Assembly: GCF_002906855.1 (NCBI RefSeq)
Contig: NZ_MINI01000048.1
Span: forward strand, 1,054,001-1,118,000
Direction of reading: 5' to 3'
Source: Pseudomonas putida
Lineage (GTDB): Bacteria; Pseudomonadota; Gammaproteobacteria; Pseudomonadales; Pseudomonadaceae
DNA length: 64,000 nucleotides
Position numbers and translations under genes: made by a program. The number at the start of each line of letters is the position of its first letter. Position 1 is the first letter of the stretch. Positions 34,565-42,691 of this stretch are shown one piece after another. A model generated the notes under the pieces. The model made no database searches. It was not told where the DNA came from and saw only the letters and a list, made by a program, of their open reading frames with translations.

Positions 34565-36184
34565 TCAGCGGGCCGAGGCCAGCTCTTGTTGGACGCTGGC
34601 AACGGTACGTGGCCAAGGTTTACCAGCCTGGACCTTCGCTGGCAAGTTCTTGATTGCCGCAACGGCTGCGTCGCGGTTGGCGAAGTTGCCGTAAGTGACC
34701 ACGTACAGGGGTTTGCCCTGCAGGTTTTTCTTGAAGTAGCGATAGTCGCCACCCTGCTCCTTGACGAAGGCCTGGGCCGACGCCTCGGAGCTGGTGCCGA
34801 GGATCTGCACCACATAGTTGCCTGGCTTCTGGCCCGCGTACCAGCCACCGCTGCCACTGGCGCTGGCGACCGGTTTTTCTACCGGTTTGGCGGCAGGCTT
34901 GGCGACAGCGACCTGAGTCGGTGCCGGCACCGGCTTGGCAGGCGCAACCGGCTTGACTGGCTGAGTAGCGACAGGCTTGGGCGCTGGCGCAACCGGCTGT
35001 GCCGGTGCGGTAGCCTGGGCCATGCTCGGCGCGGGGCCAGCAGGCACACCCTGTGGCGGCGCGATCGTGGTCACGGTCGGCGGATTGCCAGGTTGCAAGG
35101 CGGTGTTGCCGGCCGGGCCACCTTCTTCGCCATCACCCATACCGGCAGCTTGCGCCAGCGGCTCGCGCATGACTGGCTGGGACTGACCCACCAGCGGCAG
35201 CGGCATCGGCTGCGACTGGCCGGAGAATTCGATGGCCGGGTTGCCGTTGTTCGACTGGGCGCCACCTGGCTGGCCCTGGCCCAACGGCAACTGGGCCTGG
35301 GCCACAGGCGCCTCGGCAGCGGGCTTGTCGCCTTTCTTGGGCATCAGAACCGCAGCACCTACGGCGACCACGACGACAGCGGACAGCGCGAGTACGTGTT
35401 TCTTAGGCATTTTGAACCCCATGGATGGTCGCTTGACCGTGGTACGGCTGGCGATCATGGCTTCGATCAAAGTATCGCGGGCGACCTGGTTGATGTTGCC
35501 AGGCCATCCGTCGGAGTTTTCATGGATATCGACTAGCTGTTCACGGGTGAACACCTCGATGCCCCGGCCAGCGCCTTCCAGGCGTTGCTCCAGGTACTCG
35601 CGGGTTTCTTCCTCGCTGTAGGGGGCAAGTTCAATGACGTGGAAGCGCTCTTCCTCGACCTGGATCTCGTCCAACCCGGCAATCAGCGAAGGCTCGCCGA
35701 ACAGGAACACGTGCGGGCGCCCTTCCGGCAGCCCGGCAGCCAGTTCCAGCAACGCTTGGAGTGCCGACTCGTCGAGTTGTTCCGCATCGTCCACCAGCAA
35801 GTAGACTTCCTGCCCGGTCAGTGCCAGTTGCACCACCTTGTTCAGGATCGCCTGCACTTCAGGCTGGGCCACTTCCAGCGTTTGCGCTACCTGGCCGAGC
35901 ACACTGGCGGCGTCACTGGCGCCGCGGGCAGACACCACCACGCTGAGCACCGACTGCTTGTTGGTGCTCGCCACCAAGGCCTGGCGCAGCAGGGTCTTTC
36001 CGCTGCCTACGGGGCCGGTGACCACCAGCATCAGCTGGCTGTAGCGGGCCAGGTGATGCAGCTGGCCCAGCACCGGCTTGCGCTGGGCAGGGAAGAACTT
36101 GAAGCCGGGCACACGCGGTGCGAACGGATCGTGGCTCAACTGGTAATGTTCGAGGAACGCCTCATCGGCATGCAAACTGGTCAT
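34565..36184 (-). CDS. damX: DamX-like AAA ATPase with SPOR domain
   Basis: A 539-residue inner-membrane protein. The N-terminal cytosolic AAA domain (about 1-250) has Walker A LVVTGPVGSGKTLLRQAL and Walker B VYLLVDDAEQL. One membrane helix follows (about 265-285, KHVLALSAVVVVAVGAAVL), then a Pro/Ala/Gln-rich periplasmic linker and a C-terminal SPOR domain (GNYVVQILGTSSEASAQAFV) that binds denuded glycan at the septum. It begins 15 nt after aroB, as in the aroK-aroB-damX order of enterobacteria. The N-terminal ATPase is the pseudomonad form; enterobacterial DamX lacks a clear one. Confidence 0.9.
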   Translation of the reverse strand: MTSLHADEAFLEHYQLSHDPFAPRVPGFKFFPAQRKPVLGQLHHLARYSQLMLVVTGPVGSGKTLLRQALVASTNKQSVLSVVVSARGASDAASVLGQVAQTLEVAQPEVQAILNKVVQLALTGQEVYLLVDDAEQLDESALQALLELAAGLPEGRPHVFLFGEPSLIAGLDEIQVEEERFHVIELAPYSEEETREYLEQRLEGAGRGIEVFTREQLVDIHENSDGWPGNINQVARDTLIEAMIASRTTVKRPSMGFKMPKKHVLALSAVVVVAVGAAVLMPKKGDKPAAEAPVAQAQLPLGQGQPGGAQSNNGNPAIEFSGQSQPMPLPLVGQSQPVMREPLAQAAGMGDGEEGGPAGNTALQPGNPPTVTTIAPPQGVPAGPAPSMAQATAPAQPVAPAPKPVATQPVKPVAPAKPVPAPTQVAVAKPAAKPVEKPVASASGSGGWYAGQKPGNYVVQILGTSSEASAQAFVKEQGGDYRYFKKNLQGKPLYVVTYGNFANRDAAVAAIKNLPAKVQAGKPWPRTVASVQQELASAR

Positions 36185-36199
36185 TACGCTGTCACAACC

Positions 36200-37297
36200 T
36201 CAAAGCTGGGCCACGATCGCGCGGTAATCCGCCGACAGCGTGGCCTGAAGAATCTCTTTCGGATAGTCGTCGGTGATCACGGCTTCGCCCAACTGGCGCA
36301 GCAGCACCAGCCGCAGGCGGCCATCGAGCACCTTCTTGTCGACCGCCATATGCTCCATGAAATGCGCCGGGGTCATTTCCTGTGGTGGCACCACCGGCAA
36401 ACCTGCGTCCTGCAGCAGGCGGATACCGCGATCACGCTCGGCCTGGTCGATCCAGCCCAGGCGCATGGACATTTCCAGGGCCATCACCGTGCCTGCGGCC
36501 ACGGCTTCACCGTGCAGCCACACGCCGTAGCCCATGTGTGTTTCGATGGCGTGGCCGAAGGTATGGCCCAGGTTCAGCGTGGCACGCACGCCGGACTCAC
36601 GTTCGTCGGCGCCAACCACGGCAGCCTTGGCAGCGCATGAGCGGCTGATCGCTTCGGTCAGGGCTGCGGGCTCGAGGGCGCGCAGGGCCTGCATATTGTC
36701 TTCGAGCCAGCTCAGGAAGGGTTTGTCGCAGATCAGGCCGTACTTGATCACTTCGGCCAGGCCCGCCGACAGCTCGCGCTCGGGCAAGGTCTTGAGGCTG
36801 GTGGTATCGATCAGCACCGCGTTGGGCTGATAGAAGGCACCGACCATGTTCTTGCCCAATGGGTGATTGATGCCGGTCTTGCCGCCCACCGAGGAGTCGA
36901 CCTGGGACAGCAGGGTGGTAGGCACCTGGATGAAGTCGACGCCGCGCTGGTAGCAGGCCGCGGCAAAGCCGGCCATGTCGCCGATCACGCCGCCGCCGAG
37001 GGCCACCACGGTGGTACGACGGTCATGCCGCGCTGTTAGCAGACCATCGAAGATCAGTTGCAGGGTTTCCCAGTTCTTGTGGGCTTCGCCGTCCGGCAGG
37101 ATCACCGGCAGCACCGCATAGGCACCGAGGGTCTTGCTCAGGCGTTCGAGATACAGAGGCGCGACGGTTTCGTTGGAAACGATGGCAACCTGCCGCCCGC
37201 GAATATGCGGTGCCAACAGTTCGGCCTGGTCCAGCAGGCCTTCGCCAATGTAGATCGGGTAGCTACGCTCGCCGAGGTCGACCTTAAGTGTCTGCAT
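36200..37297 (-). CDS. aroB: 3-dehydroquinate synthase
   Basis: A 365-residue NAD- and metal-dependent enzyme for step two of the shikimate pathway. Motifs are VALGGGVIGDMAGFAAACYQRGVDFIQ, PTTLLSQVDSSVGGKTGINHPLGKN, and the metal ligands in RATLNLGHTFGHAIE. The start MQTLKVDLGERSYPIYIG at 37297 matches the family; the frame runs 75 codons further upstream into aroK without homology. It lies between aroK and damX. Confidence 0.97.
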   Translation of the reverse strand: MQTLKVDLGERSYPIYIGEGLLDQAELLAPHIRGRQVAIVSNETVAPLYLERLSKTLGAYAVLPVILPDGEAHKNWETLQLIFDGLLTARHDRRTTVVALGGGVIGDMAGFAAACYQRGVDFIQVPTTLLSQVDSSVGGKTGINHPLGKNMVGAFYQPNAVLIDTTSLKTLPERELSAGLAEVIKYGLICDKPFLSWLEDNMQALRALEPAALTEAISRSCAAKAAVVGADERESGVRATLNLGHTFGHAIETHMGYGVWLHGEAVAAGTVMALEMSMRLGWIDQAERDRGIRLLQDAGLPVVPPQEMTPAHFMEHMAVDKKVLDGRLRLVLLRQLGEAVITDDYPKEILQATLSADYRAIVAQL

Positions 37298-37391
37298 GTA
37301 TCCCCACAATGTACTTGGGCGCGGCGCCGGCTGTTCGACCCGCGCGGTAACGTTGAACCTCGCCTCGGCGCTGGCCGAGAATAGTCCCGGC

Positions 37392-37910
37392 TTAGCGGGG
37401 CGGCAACTGCTGCAGGCGCTCGAGAATATCGAGCACCACCATGCGCGGTGGCCGTTCGTCGGTTTCCACCACCAGGTCGGCGATTTCACGATAGAGCGGG
37501 TCGCGCGCCTCCAGCAAGGCACGCAGGGTCGCCTCCGGGTTGGCGGTGCGCAGCAACGGGCGGTTGCGATCGCGCGCCGTACGCCCGACCTGTTGCTCCA
37601 CCGAGGCGTGCAGGTAGATCACCCGGCCGCCCTCGTGCAGCGCTTGGCGGTTTTCCGCGCGCATGACTGCGCCGCCACCGGTTGCCACGACCACGCCATC
37701 GAGCGCGCAGAGCTCGGCGATCATCGCTTGCTCACGGTCACGGAAGCCCGGTTCGCCTTCCTTATCGAAGATCCACGGGATGTTGGCGCCGGTTCGCAGC
37801 TCGATTTCCTTGTCGGAATCTTTGAACAGCAGGCGCAACTCTTTGGCCAACAGGCGCCCGATGGTGCTTTTGCCAGCACCCATGGGCCCTACAAGTATCA
37901 AATTTCGCAC
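37392..37910 (-). CDS. aroK: Shikimate kinase
   Basis: A 172-residue P-loop kinase that phosphorylates shikimate. Walker A is NLILVGPMGAGKSTIGRLLA, the shikimate-binding Asp is in LFKDSDKEIELR, and the GG motif is VVATGGGAVMR. A GTG start at 37910 lies 4 nt after the pilQ stop, so translation is probably coupled to the secretin gene. Confidence 0.96.
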   Translation of the reverse strand: MRNLILVGPMGAGKSTIGRLLAKELRLLFKDSDKEIELRTGANIPWIFDKEGEPGFRDREQAMIAELCALDGVVVATGGGAVMRAENRQALHEGGRVIYLHASVEQQVGRTARDRNRPLLRTANPEATLRALLEARDPLYREIADLVVETDERPPRMVVLDILERLQQLPPR

Positions 37911-37914
37911 AGAA

Positions 37915-39186
37915 TCAACGACTCACAGCAATCGCCTGGTCACTCATGATACGCGGAGTCAGGAAGACCAGCAGCTCGGATTTTTTCTCTTGTAATGCAT
38001 CGCGTCGAAACAGCCGCCCAACATACGGTAGATCGCCGAAAAATGGCACCTTGTCGACCACATTGTTTTGCGTGGTCGAGTAGACTCCACCGATGACGAT
38101 GGTTTCACCGTCCGCCACACGGACTTTGGCATTGACCTCGTTCTTGCGAATCGGCGGCACGTCGTTCAGGGCATTGACGAAGTCAGGCTCGTCCTTGGTC
38201 ACCTTGACCGTCATGATCACCTTCCCGTCCGGAGTAATCTGTGGCGTGACCTCCAGCGACAGCGAGGCCTCGCGAAAGGCCACCGAGGTGGCGCCACTCT
38301 TGCTGGTTTCCTGATAAGGCACTTCGGTACCCTTGAGAATCCTGGCGGTTTCCTTGTCAGCCGTGACCACCTTGGGCTGGGAGATGATTTCGCCGTTGCC
38401 GCTCTTTTCCATGGCGCTAAGCTCCAGGTCAAGCAGCACACCGCCACGCAACAGGCCAACACCAATGCCGGCGCCGCCCCGCTCCATGCCCAGGTCGACA
38501 AACAGATCCTTGCCCAACTTCGGCGCTTCCCCATACAGCTGTCGCCCCCAGCGCACGCCCAGGCCTTTCTCATAGTCGACATTGGCTTCGACGATGCGCG
38601 CCTCGATCTCTACCTGCTGTACCGGCACATCAAGCTGAGCGACCAACTGCCGCAACTCGGCAAGGCGGTCAGCAGGCTGGTGCGCGACCAAAGTGTTGGT
38701 GCGAGCGTCGACACTCAGGCTGCCACGACCGGTCAGAATGCCGTCATCCGCCAGGGTTTCCAGCAGCAACTCTGCAAGGTCGGAAGCCTTGGCGTGATGG
38801 ATCGGCAGCAACTCACGCCGCAAGGGTTGCAACTGCGCATCCAGCACCTGCCCGATACGGGTGCCGCGGGATTGCTCGGCCAACTCGACAGCTGGCGCCA
38901 CCAGCAGCACATTCCCTTCCTCGCGCCGAGCCAGCCCTTTGCTACGAAGAACCAGCTCCAGCGCCTGATCCCAGGGGACCTCCTGCAACCGCAGGGTGAC
39001 ATTACCTTGCACAGTGTCACTGGCCACCAGGTTGATCCCGGCGTAGTCAGCCAGAACCTGCAGCACCGAGCGCACCTCGACATCCTGAAAGTTCAGCGAG
39101 ATAGGCTCACCCCGATAGGGCGCCGCGATGCACCATTGACCGGGTATCACCGCCACCACCACCCACTTCAACAGCCATTTCATCAC
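37915..39186 (-). CDS. pilQ: Short PilQ/HofQ-type secretin
   Basis: A 423-residue outer-membrane secretin. It has a signal peptide (MMKWLLKWVVVAVIPGQWCIAA), a secretin/TonB short N-terminal domain (ISLNFQDVEVRSVLQVLADYAGINLV), N-domains (about 110-210) and a C-terminal secretin barrel ending EKKSELLVFLTPRIM. It lacks the N-terminal AMIN domains of type IV pilus PilQ (about 700 residues) and matches the size of HofQ/ComE (about 410-450). Its start overlaps the end of the pilO-pilP gene by 80 nt; the signal peptide supports this start. Confidence 0.88.
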   Translation of the reverse strand: MMKWLLKWVVVAVIPGQWCIAAPYRGEPISLNFQDVEVRSVLQVLADYAGINLVASDTVQGNVTLRLQEVPWDQALELVLRSKGLARREEGNVLLVAPAVELAEQSRGTRIGQVLDAQLQPLRRELLPIHHAKASDLAELLLETLADDGILTGRGSLSVDARTNTLVAHQPADRLAELRQLVAQLDVPVQQVEIEARIVEANVDYEKGLGVRWGRQLYGEAPKLGKDLFVDLGMERGGAGIGVGLLRGGVLLDLELSAMEKSGNGEIISQPKVVTADKETARILKGTEVPYQETSKSGATSVAFREASLSLEVTPQITPDGKVIMTVKVTKDEPDFVNALNDVPPIRKNEVNAKVRVADGETIVIGGVYSTTQNNVVDKVPFFGDLPYVGRLFRRDALQEKKSELLVFLTPRIMSDQAIAVSR

Positions 39187-40123
39187 CTTCCGTGGCCTCC
39201 GTTGTCACGCTCTTCCTGAGCGTCAGCATTACCGTGCGTTCACGCCACACGCCCCCTACGAACAGTCGCTCACGTACATCCAACTGCCGTTCGCCGACTT
39301 CCACCACAACACCTCCATCACGCCCCAGCCGATCACCGGGGCGCACGCGATACAAGCGACCTGCTGCCAACAGCAACGCTTCACGCTGCTGTCCCCGCTG
39401 CAGGCTGCCGACCATCTGCAGCTGAGCCAGCGGGACACTGGCAAGCCCTGCCTGCGCAATGCGCTTCGCCCAGGCGGAAAACGGATCGAGAACCACCGGC
39501 AGCACCTCACCTCGAGCGGGTGAATCAGCCAGTGAAAACGGCTCGGGCACTGCCCCGTCAGCCTGATAGGCATGCACGCGAATGCCAAGGCGCAACAGAC
39601 CAGGCCGGTCATCGGCAGGTGCCAACTGCAACCCCTCGGCGCGCAACAGACGATCTTGACCAAGCCAGTCGTCCAGCCACATCCGCAGCCCCGAATAGCG
39701 TCCAACTACCTGCACGTCCAACGGTGTCTGCAGGTAACCAGGCTGCTTAATTTCATCAAGTACATCGAGTCGCTCGAAGTGCAGGCCATGCGCATGCCCC
39801 GAGGCCGCCAGCTGGTCGAGCAAATCGCTCATGTCGGCCCCGCCGGCAAGACGCCAGCGAGCATCCTGCAAAAGTTGCCATTCATCATCGAGGGCCTTGC
39901 GCATTTGCGTCAGCGCCAGCACCTCGGCAGCCTTGGTTTCATGCGCCTCAAGCAGGCGAACTTGCCTGGCGAATTCTTCCTCCTGAAGCTGCAGCCATTG
40001 CGGCAAGCGAAACAGACAGCCGAGCCCAAACAGGATGAGGCCCGTGGCGAATGGCAGCGCGCAGCGAAAAAAACGCGAGCGCTCGACGAGGGCCAGCCAT
40101 GCGCCTGGCTGCAGCAGATTCAC
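39107..40123 (-). CDS. PilO-PilP fusion (Hof/Com-type alignment proteins)
   Basis: A 338-residue protein that joins two normally separate components. Residues about 1-190 are PilO-like: one N-terminal membrane helix (about 19-38), a coiled coil and a ferredoxin-like domain ending LLRLGIRVHAYQAD. Residues about 205-300 are PilP-like: LDPFSAWAKRI, then VPLAQLQMVGSLQ, YRVRPGDRLGRDGGVVVEVGER and a final beta strand. The PilP half has no lipobox, since it is tethered by the PilO helix. The last 26 codons overlap pilQ. It overlaps pilN by 4 nt (ATGA). Confidence 0.8.
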   Translation of the reverse strand: MNLLQPGAWLALVERSRFFRCALPFATGLILFGLGCLFRLPQWLQLQEEEFARQVRLLEAHETKAAEVLALTQMRKALDDEWQLLQDARWRLAGGADMSDLLDQLAASGHAHGLHFERLDVLDEIKQPGYLQTPLDVQVVGRYSGLRMWLDDWLGQDRLLRAEGLQLAPADDRPGLLRLGIRVHAYQADGAVPEPFSLADSPARGEVLPVVLDPFSAWAKRIAQAGLASVPLAQLQMVGSLQRGQQREALLLAAGRLYRVRPGDRLGRDGGVVVEVGERQLDVRERLFVGGVWRERTVMLTLRKSVTTEATEGDEMAVEVGGGGGDTRSMVHRGALSG

Positions 40124-40656
40124 GACCAGAACGCCGACAAGCGGGCCAACAACAGAAACTCGTCGCCACCCGGCTGACTCTTCAGGCTTTTCAGCTCCAG
40201 TTCACGCATCACGGCAGAGCGCTCCAGCTCACGCATCAGCTGCGCCACGACTGCCCCTGAAGCGGCCACACCGACCATGCTCACCCGTGAGTCGTGCAGT
40301 TCGAGCCTGAGCAGTTGAACGCCCTTCGGCAGCGCCCGCTCCAGATCCGCAAACACAGCGGTCACCAGCCCCTGCTCAACACGCAAATCAGCCAACGCCG
40401 CAGCCTGCGCACGCAGCGCATCATAGGATTGCCTAATACGATCATGCTCAGTCATCTGCACCTCGAGCACATCGATTGCGGCTTGCTGGCCATTGTTGGC
40501 ATCAGCTTGCTGTCGAGCTCGCTGCCGAGCCAGTTGATCGATCAGCAGCACCGCAGACAACGCCACCACGGCTGCCCCCACCAACATCAGACGCAAACGG
40601 CGGAGCGCTGCCAGGCGCTGCCGCTCTCGCCACGGCATCAGATTCAGGCGCAACAT
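40120..40656 (-). CDS. pilN: PilN/HofN-type inner-membrane assembly protein
   Basis: A 178-residue bitopic protein. The short cytoplasmic N-terminus LNLMPWRERQR is the PilM-binding motif (canonical INLLPWRE), followed by a membrane helix (about 22-42) and a periplasmic coiled coil plus ferredoxin-like domain. Its start overlaps the pilM stop (TGATG) and its stop overlaps the next start (ATGA), indicating tight translational coupling. The length is that of HofN. Confidence 0.85.
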   Translation of the reverse strand: MLRLNLMPWRERQRLAALRRLRLMLVGAAVVALSAVLLIDQLARQRARQQADANNGQQAAIDVLEVQMTEHDRIRQSYDALRAQAAALADLRVEQGLVTAVFADLERALPKGVQLLRLELHDSRVSMVGVAASGAVVAQLMRELERSAVMRELELKSLKSQPGGDEFLLLARLSAFWS

Positions 40657-41507
40657 CAGCGCACACTCCCCATTGCCAATGCAAAAGCCAAGGCCATGCT
40701 GCCCTCACTGCAATCCACGCCGGCCACAGGCGGCAATGGCCGGCACGGCAAGCCGAGACGCTCACTCAGTTGACTATGCAAGCCTCGCCCGATCGCAGGA
40801 GCGCCGACGACAAGCACTTCTTCCGGCCCCGCTCCTTCAGCGAATACATCACCGGGCAGATCAGGCAGCGCACCCGGGAGCAATTCCCGCCGTGAAGGCA
40901 GCGTTTCGCCAAGCCAACCATGCAGCGTCGAGCTGCCCGGCTCGATACGCAGCAGTGCTGCCGGGCCTTTGGCTTGCTTTGGCATCAGCCGGCGCAAGGC
41001 AATGCTGTCCACCTCCGCAACCTCCAGCTCCAGCCCGGCCGCTTCGAATGCTGCTTGCAAAGGCTGCAATGCACTCTGTCGACTGGCCGCGACCAGGACA
41101 TCCAGGCTACCGGGTTGTATCAAAGAAGCGCCCAGCACCTGAAAGTCCAGCACCAGGTCTTCAAGGGGAAAGGGAAACAGCCGATCCGCTTCCGCCAGCA
41201 GCTGTGCCTCCATTTGGCTCGGAGCCTGACCGACTGGCAGCTGGCACAGCTTGCAGATCACTTGCGAGGCAGGCAGGGCCACGGCAGCCCGGCGCTGGCG
41301 ACTGCCAGATTGCCGATAAGCGCTGCGCAGGGCCGCGACGATTCGATCTGGGTCCTGCCAGCCGCCGCCAGGCGCATACGGCTCGACCACCCAGACCAGC
41401 TGCTGGTAGCGCCCCCTGTGGCGCCGCAGCTGTGCAATACGTATGGAGTCGGAAGCAATTTCCACCCCCAACAGTGAACTGGCATCCTTGCCAAAACGTC
41501 CAAGCAT
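40656..41507 (-). CDS. pilM: Short PilM/HofM-type actin-like ATPase
   Basis: A 283-residue cytoplasmic protein of the PilM/HofM group. The N-terminus reads LLGVEIASDSIRIAQLRR (phosphate-1 loop region), with SQMEAQLLAEADRLFPFPLEDLVLDFQVLG as the typical PilM signature. PilM of type IV pili is about 350 residues; this one lacks part of the C-terminal half. The start at 41507 has a good AGGAAG site; the frame runs upstream into the intron border without homology. It is the first gene of pilMN(OP)Q-aroK-aroB-damX. Confidence 0.82.
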   Translation of the reverse strand: MLGRFGKDASSLLGVEIASDSIRIAQLRRHRGRYQQLVWVVEPYAPGGGWQDPDRIVAALRSAYRQSGSRQRRAAVALPASQVICKLCQLPVGQAPSQMEAQLLAEADRLFPFPLEDLVLDFQVLGASLIQPGSLDVLVAASRQSALQPLQAAFEAAGLELEVAEVDSIALRRLMPKQAKGPAALLRIEPGSSTLHGWLGETLPSRRELLPGALPDLPGDVFAEGAGPEEVLVVGAPAIGRGLHSQLSERLGLPCRPLPPVAGVDCSEGSMALAFALAMGSVR

Positions 41508-41611
41508 AGCGACTTCCTTGTTACAACCATGAACCGCCGCGTTGCCGGGCCTGACCAGCCAGACGGTGCAGCGGGCCGCCTGGCCGGTCACCCGGCGAGA
41601 CGAAAAATGCT

Positions 41612-41617
41612 TATAAT
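41612..41617 (+). promoter_or_regulatory. -10 box of ponA
   Basis: A perfect TATAAT lies between divergent pilM and ponA; no clear -35 is seen. The expected transcription start is about 41624, only 3-4 nt before the intron. After intron removal the distance to the ponA start codon would be about 66 nt, a normal leader. Confidence 0.6.
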
Positions 41618-42691
41618 GCCCAGCGTTGTGCGACACGTTTTGCGTGTCTCCTCCCACCAAGCTGTATGGTCAGCTTGATGTGGTTTTCCAAAGGAAACCG
41701 AAAACTTGGGTACCCATCCCCAAGAAACAAAACCAACCCAGAAGTCCACTGCCTTCAAGGACTTAACGCTGCGGCGGATGGCAAAACCCAAGGTCGTTCA
41801 GCTCTCGGTAGCACGACCGCAGGACCGGCAATCCCGGTTTTGGAGAGCCCTCTACACACCAACCCAAGCGGGGGAGAAGACCCCCGCAGGGGTCCCCTCC
41901 TGCTTATTTTGAAACAGGAGGTAACAACTTCCCGACCAACGGTCATTTCACCGTCTTGGTTCGGTCCTTCCTCTGGAGACATGAGCGGAAGCTCTGTCTG
42001 TCATTGTCCAACTGCCGCCTACATGGAGCAGTAGCGGACTCGTTGTGCGACCAACGGTAGCCTACGACGGCATGCATCACTGGCAACGGTGGTGTGTGAA
42101 GCCCGTCTGACAATGTAGCCCCCACCTCGGGTGCATTCTCTCCGCGAGGAGAGGTGCGGAGACTCGGAGCAGTGCCGGGTTGAGGCGCTAGGCTGACTGG
42201 TATGGGTAACGTATGTGAACCACTGATAAACACCGTAAGCATTGCCAAGCCAAAGCTGCTGACAGGCTTGAACCAAAAGGTACGTGATCGGATATCTCCG
42301 TAGCGCTTGGGGATACGTCGCCTTCAAGATCACCGGTGAAAAGGTGGGCCCTAACCCAGTCGTGTGACAGACAGGGAACGTGGTAAGCCCGTATCGCTGC
42401 CCTGTGGGCAGGTGAACCGTAAGGAACACTGTTGGCGGTGCGGGTATGGGATCGCAGAGAAAGCGAACGCCAGGCTGTAATGGCTTGGATAGGGGTTGGA
42501 ACATCACCCCACGGGAAACCGGGCAGACTTCTGCGTGGTCTTCTGCCGCAATGACTCTGACTGAGACCGTCTCATCAACTTCAGGGCTGGCTTCATTGGC
42601 CCTTGATCATCCAACCCTGACGGGGTGCACGCGCCCCTCAGGGGTACGTGCGCCTTCCGCTCGGGTGGTATCACTTTGAGAGGAAAGCAGC

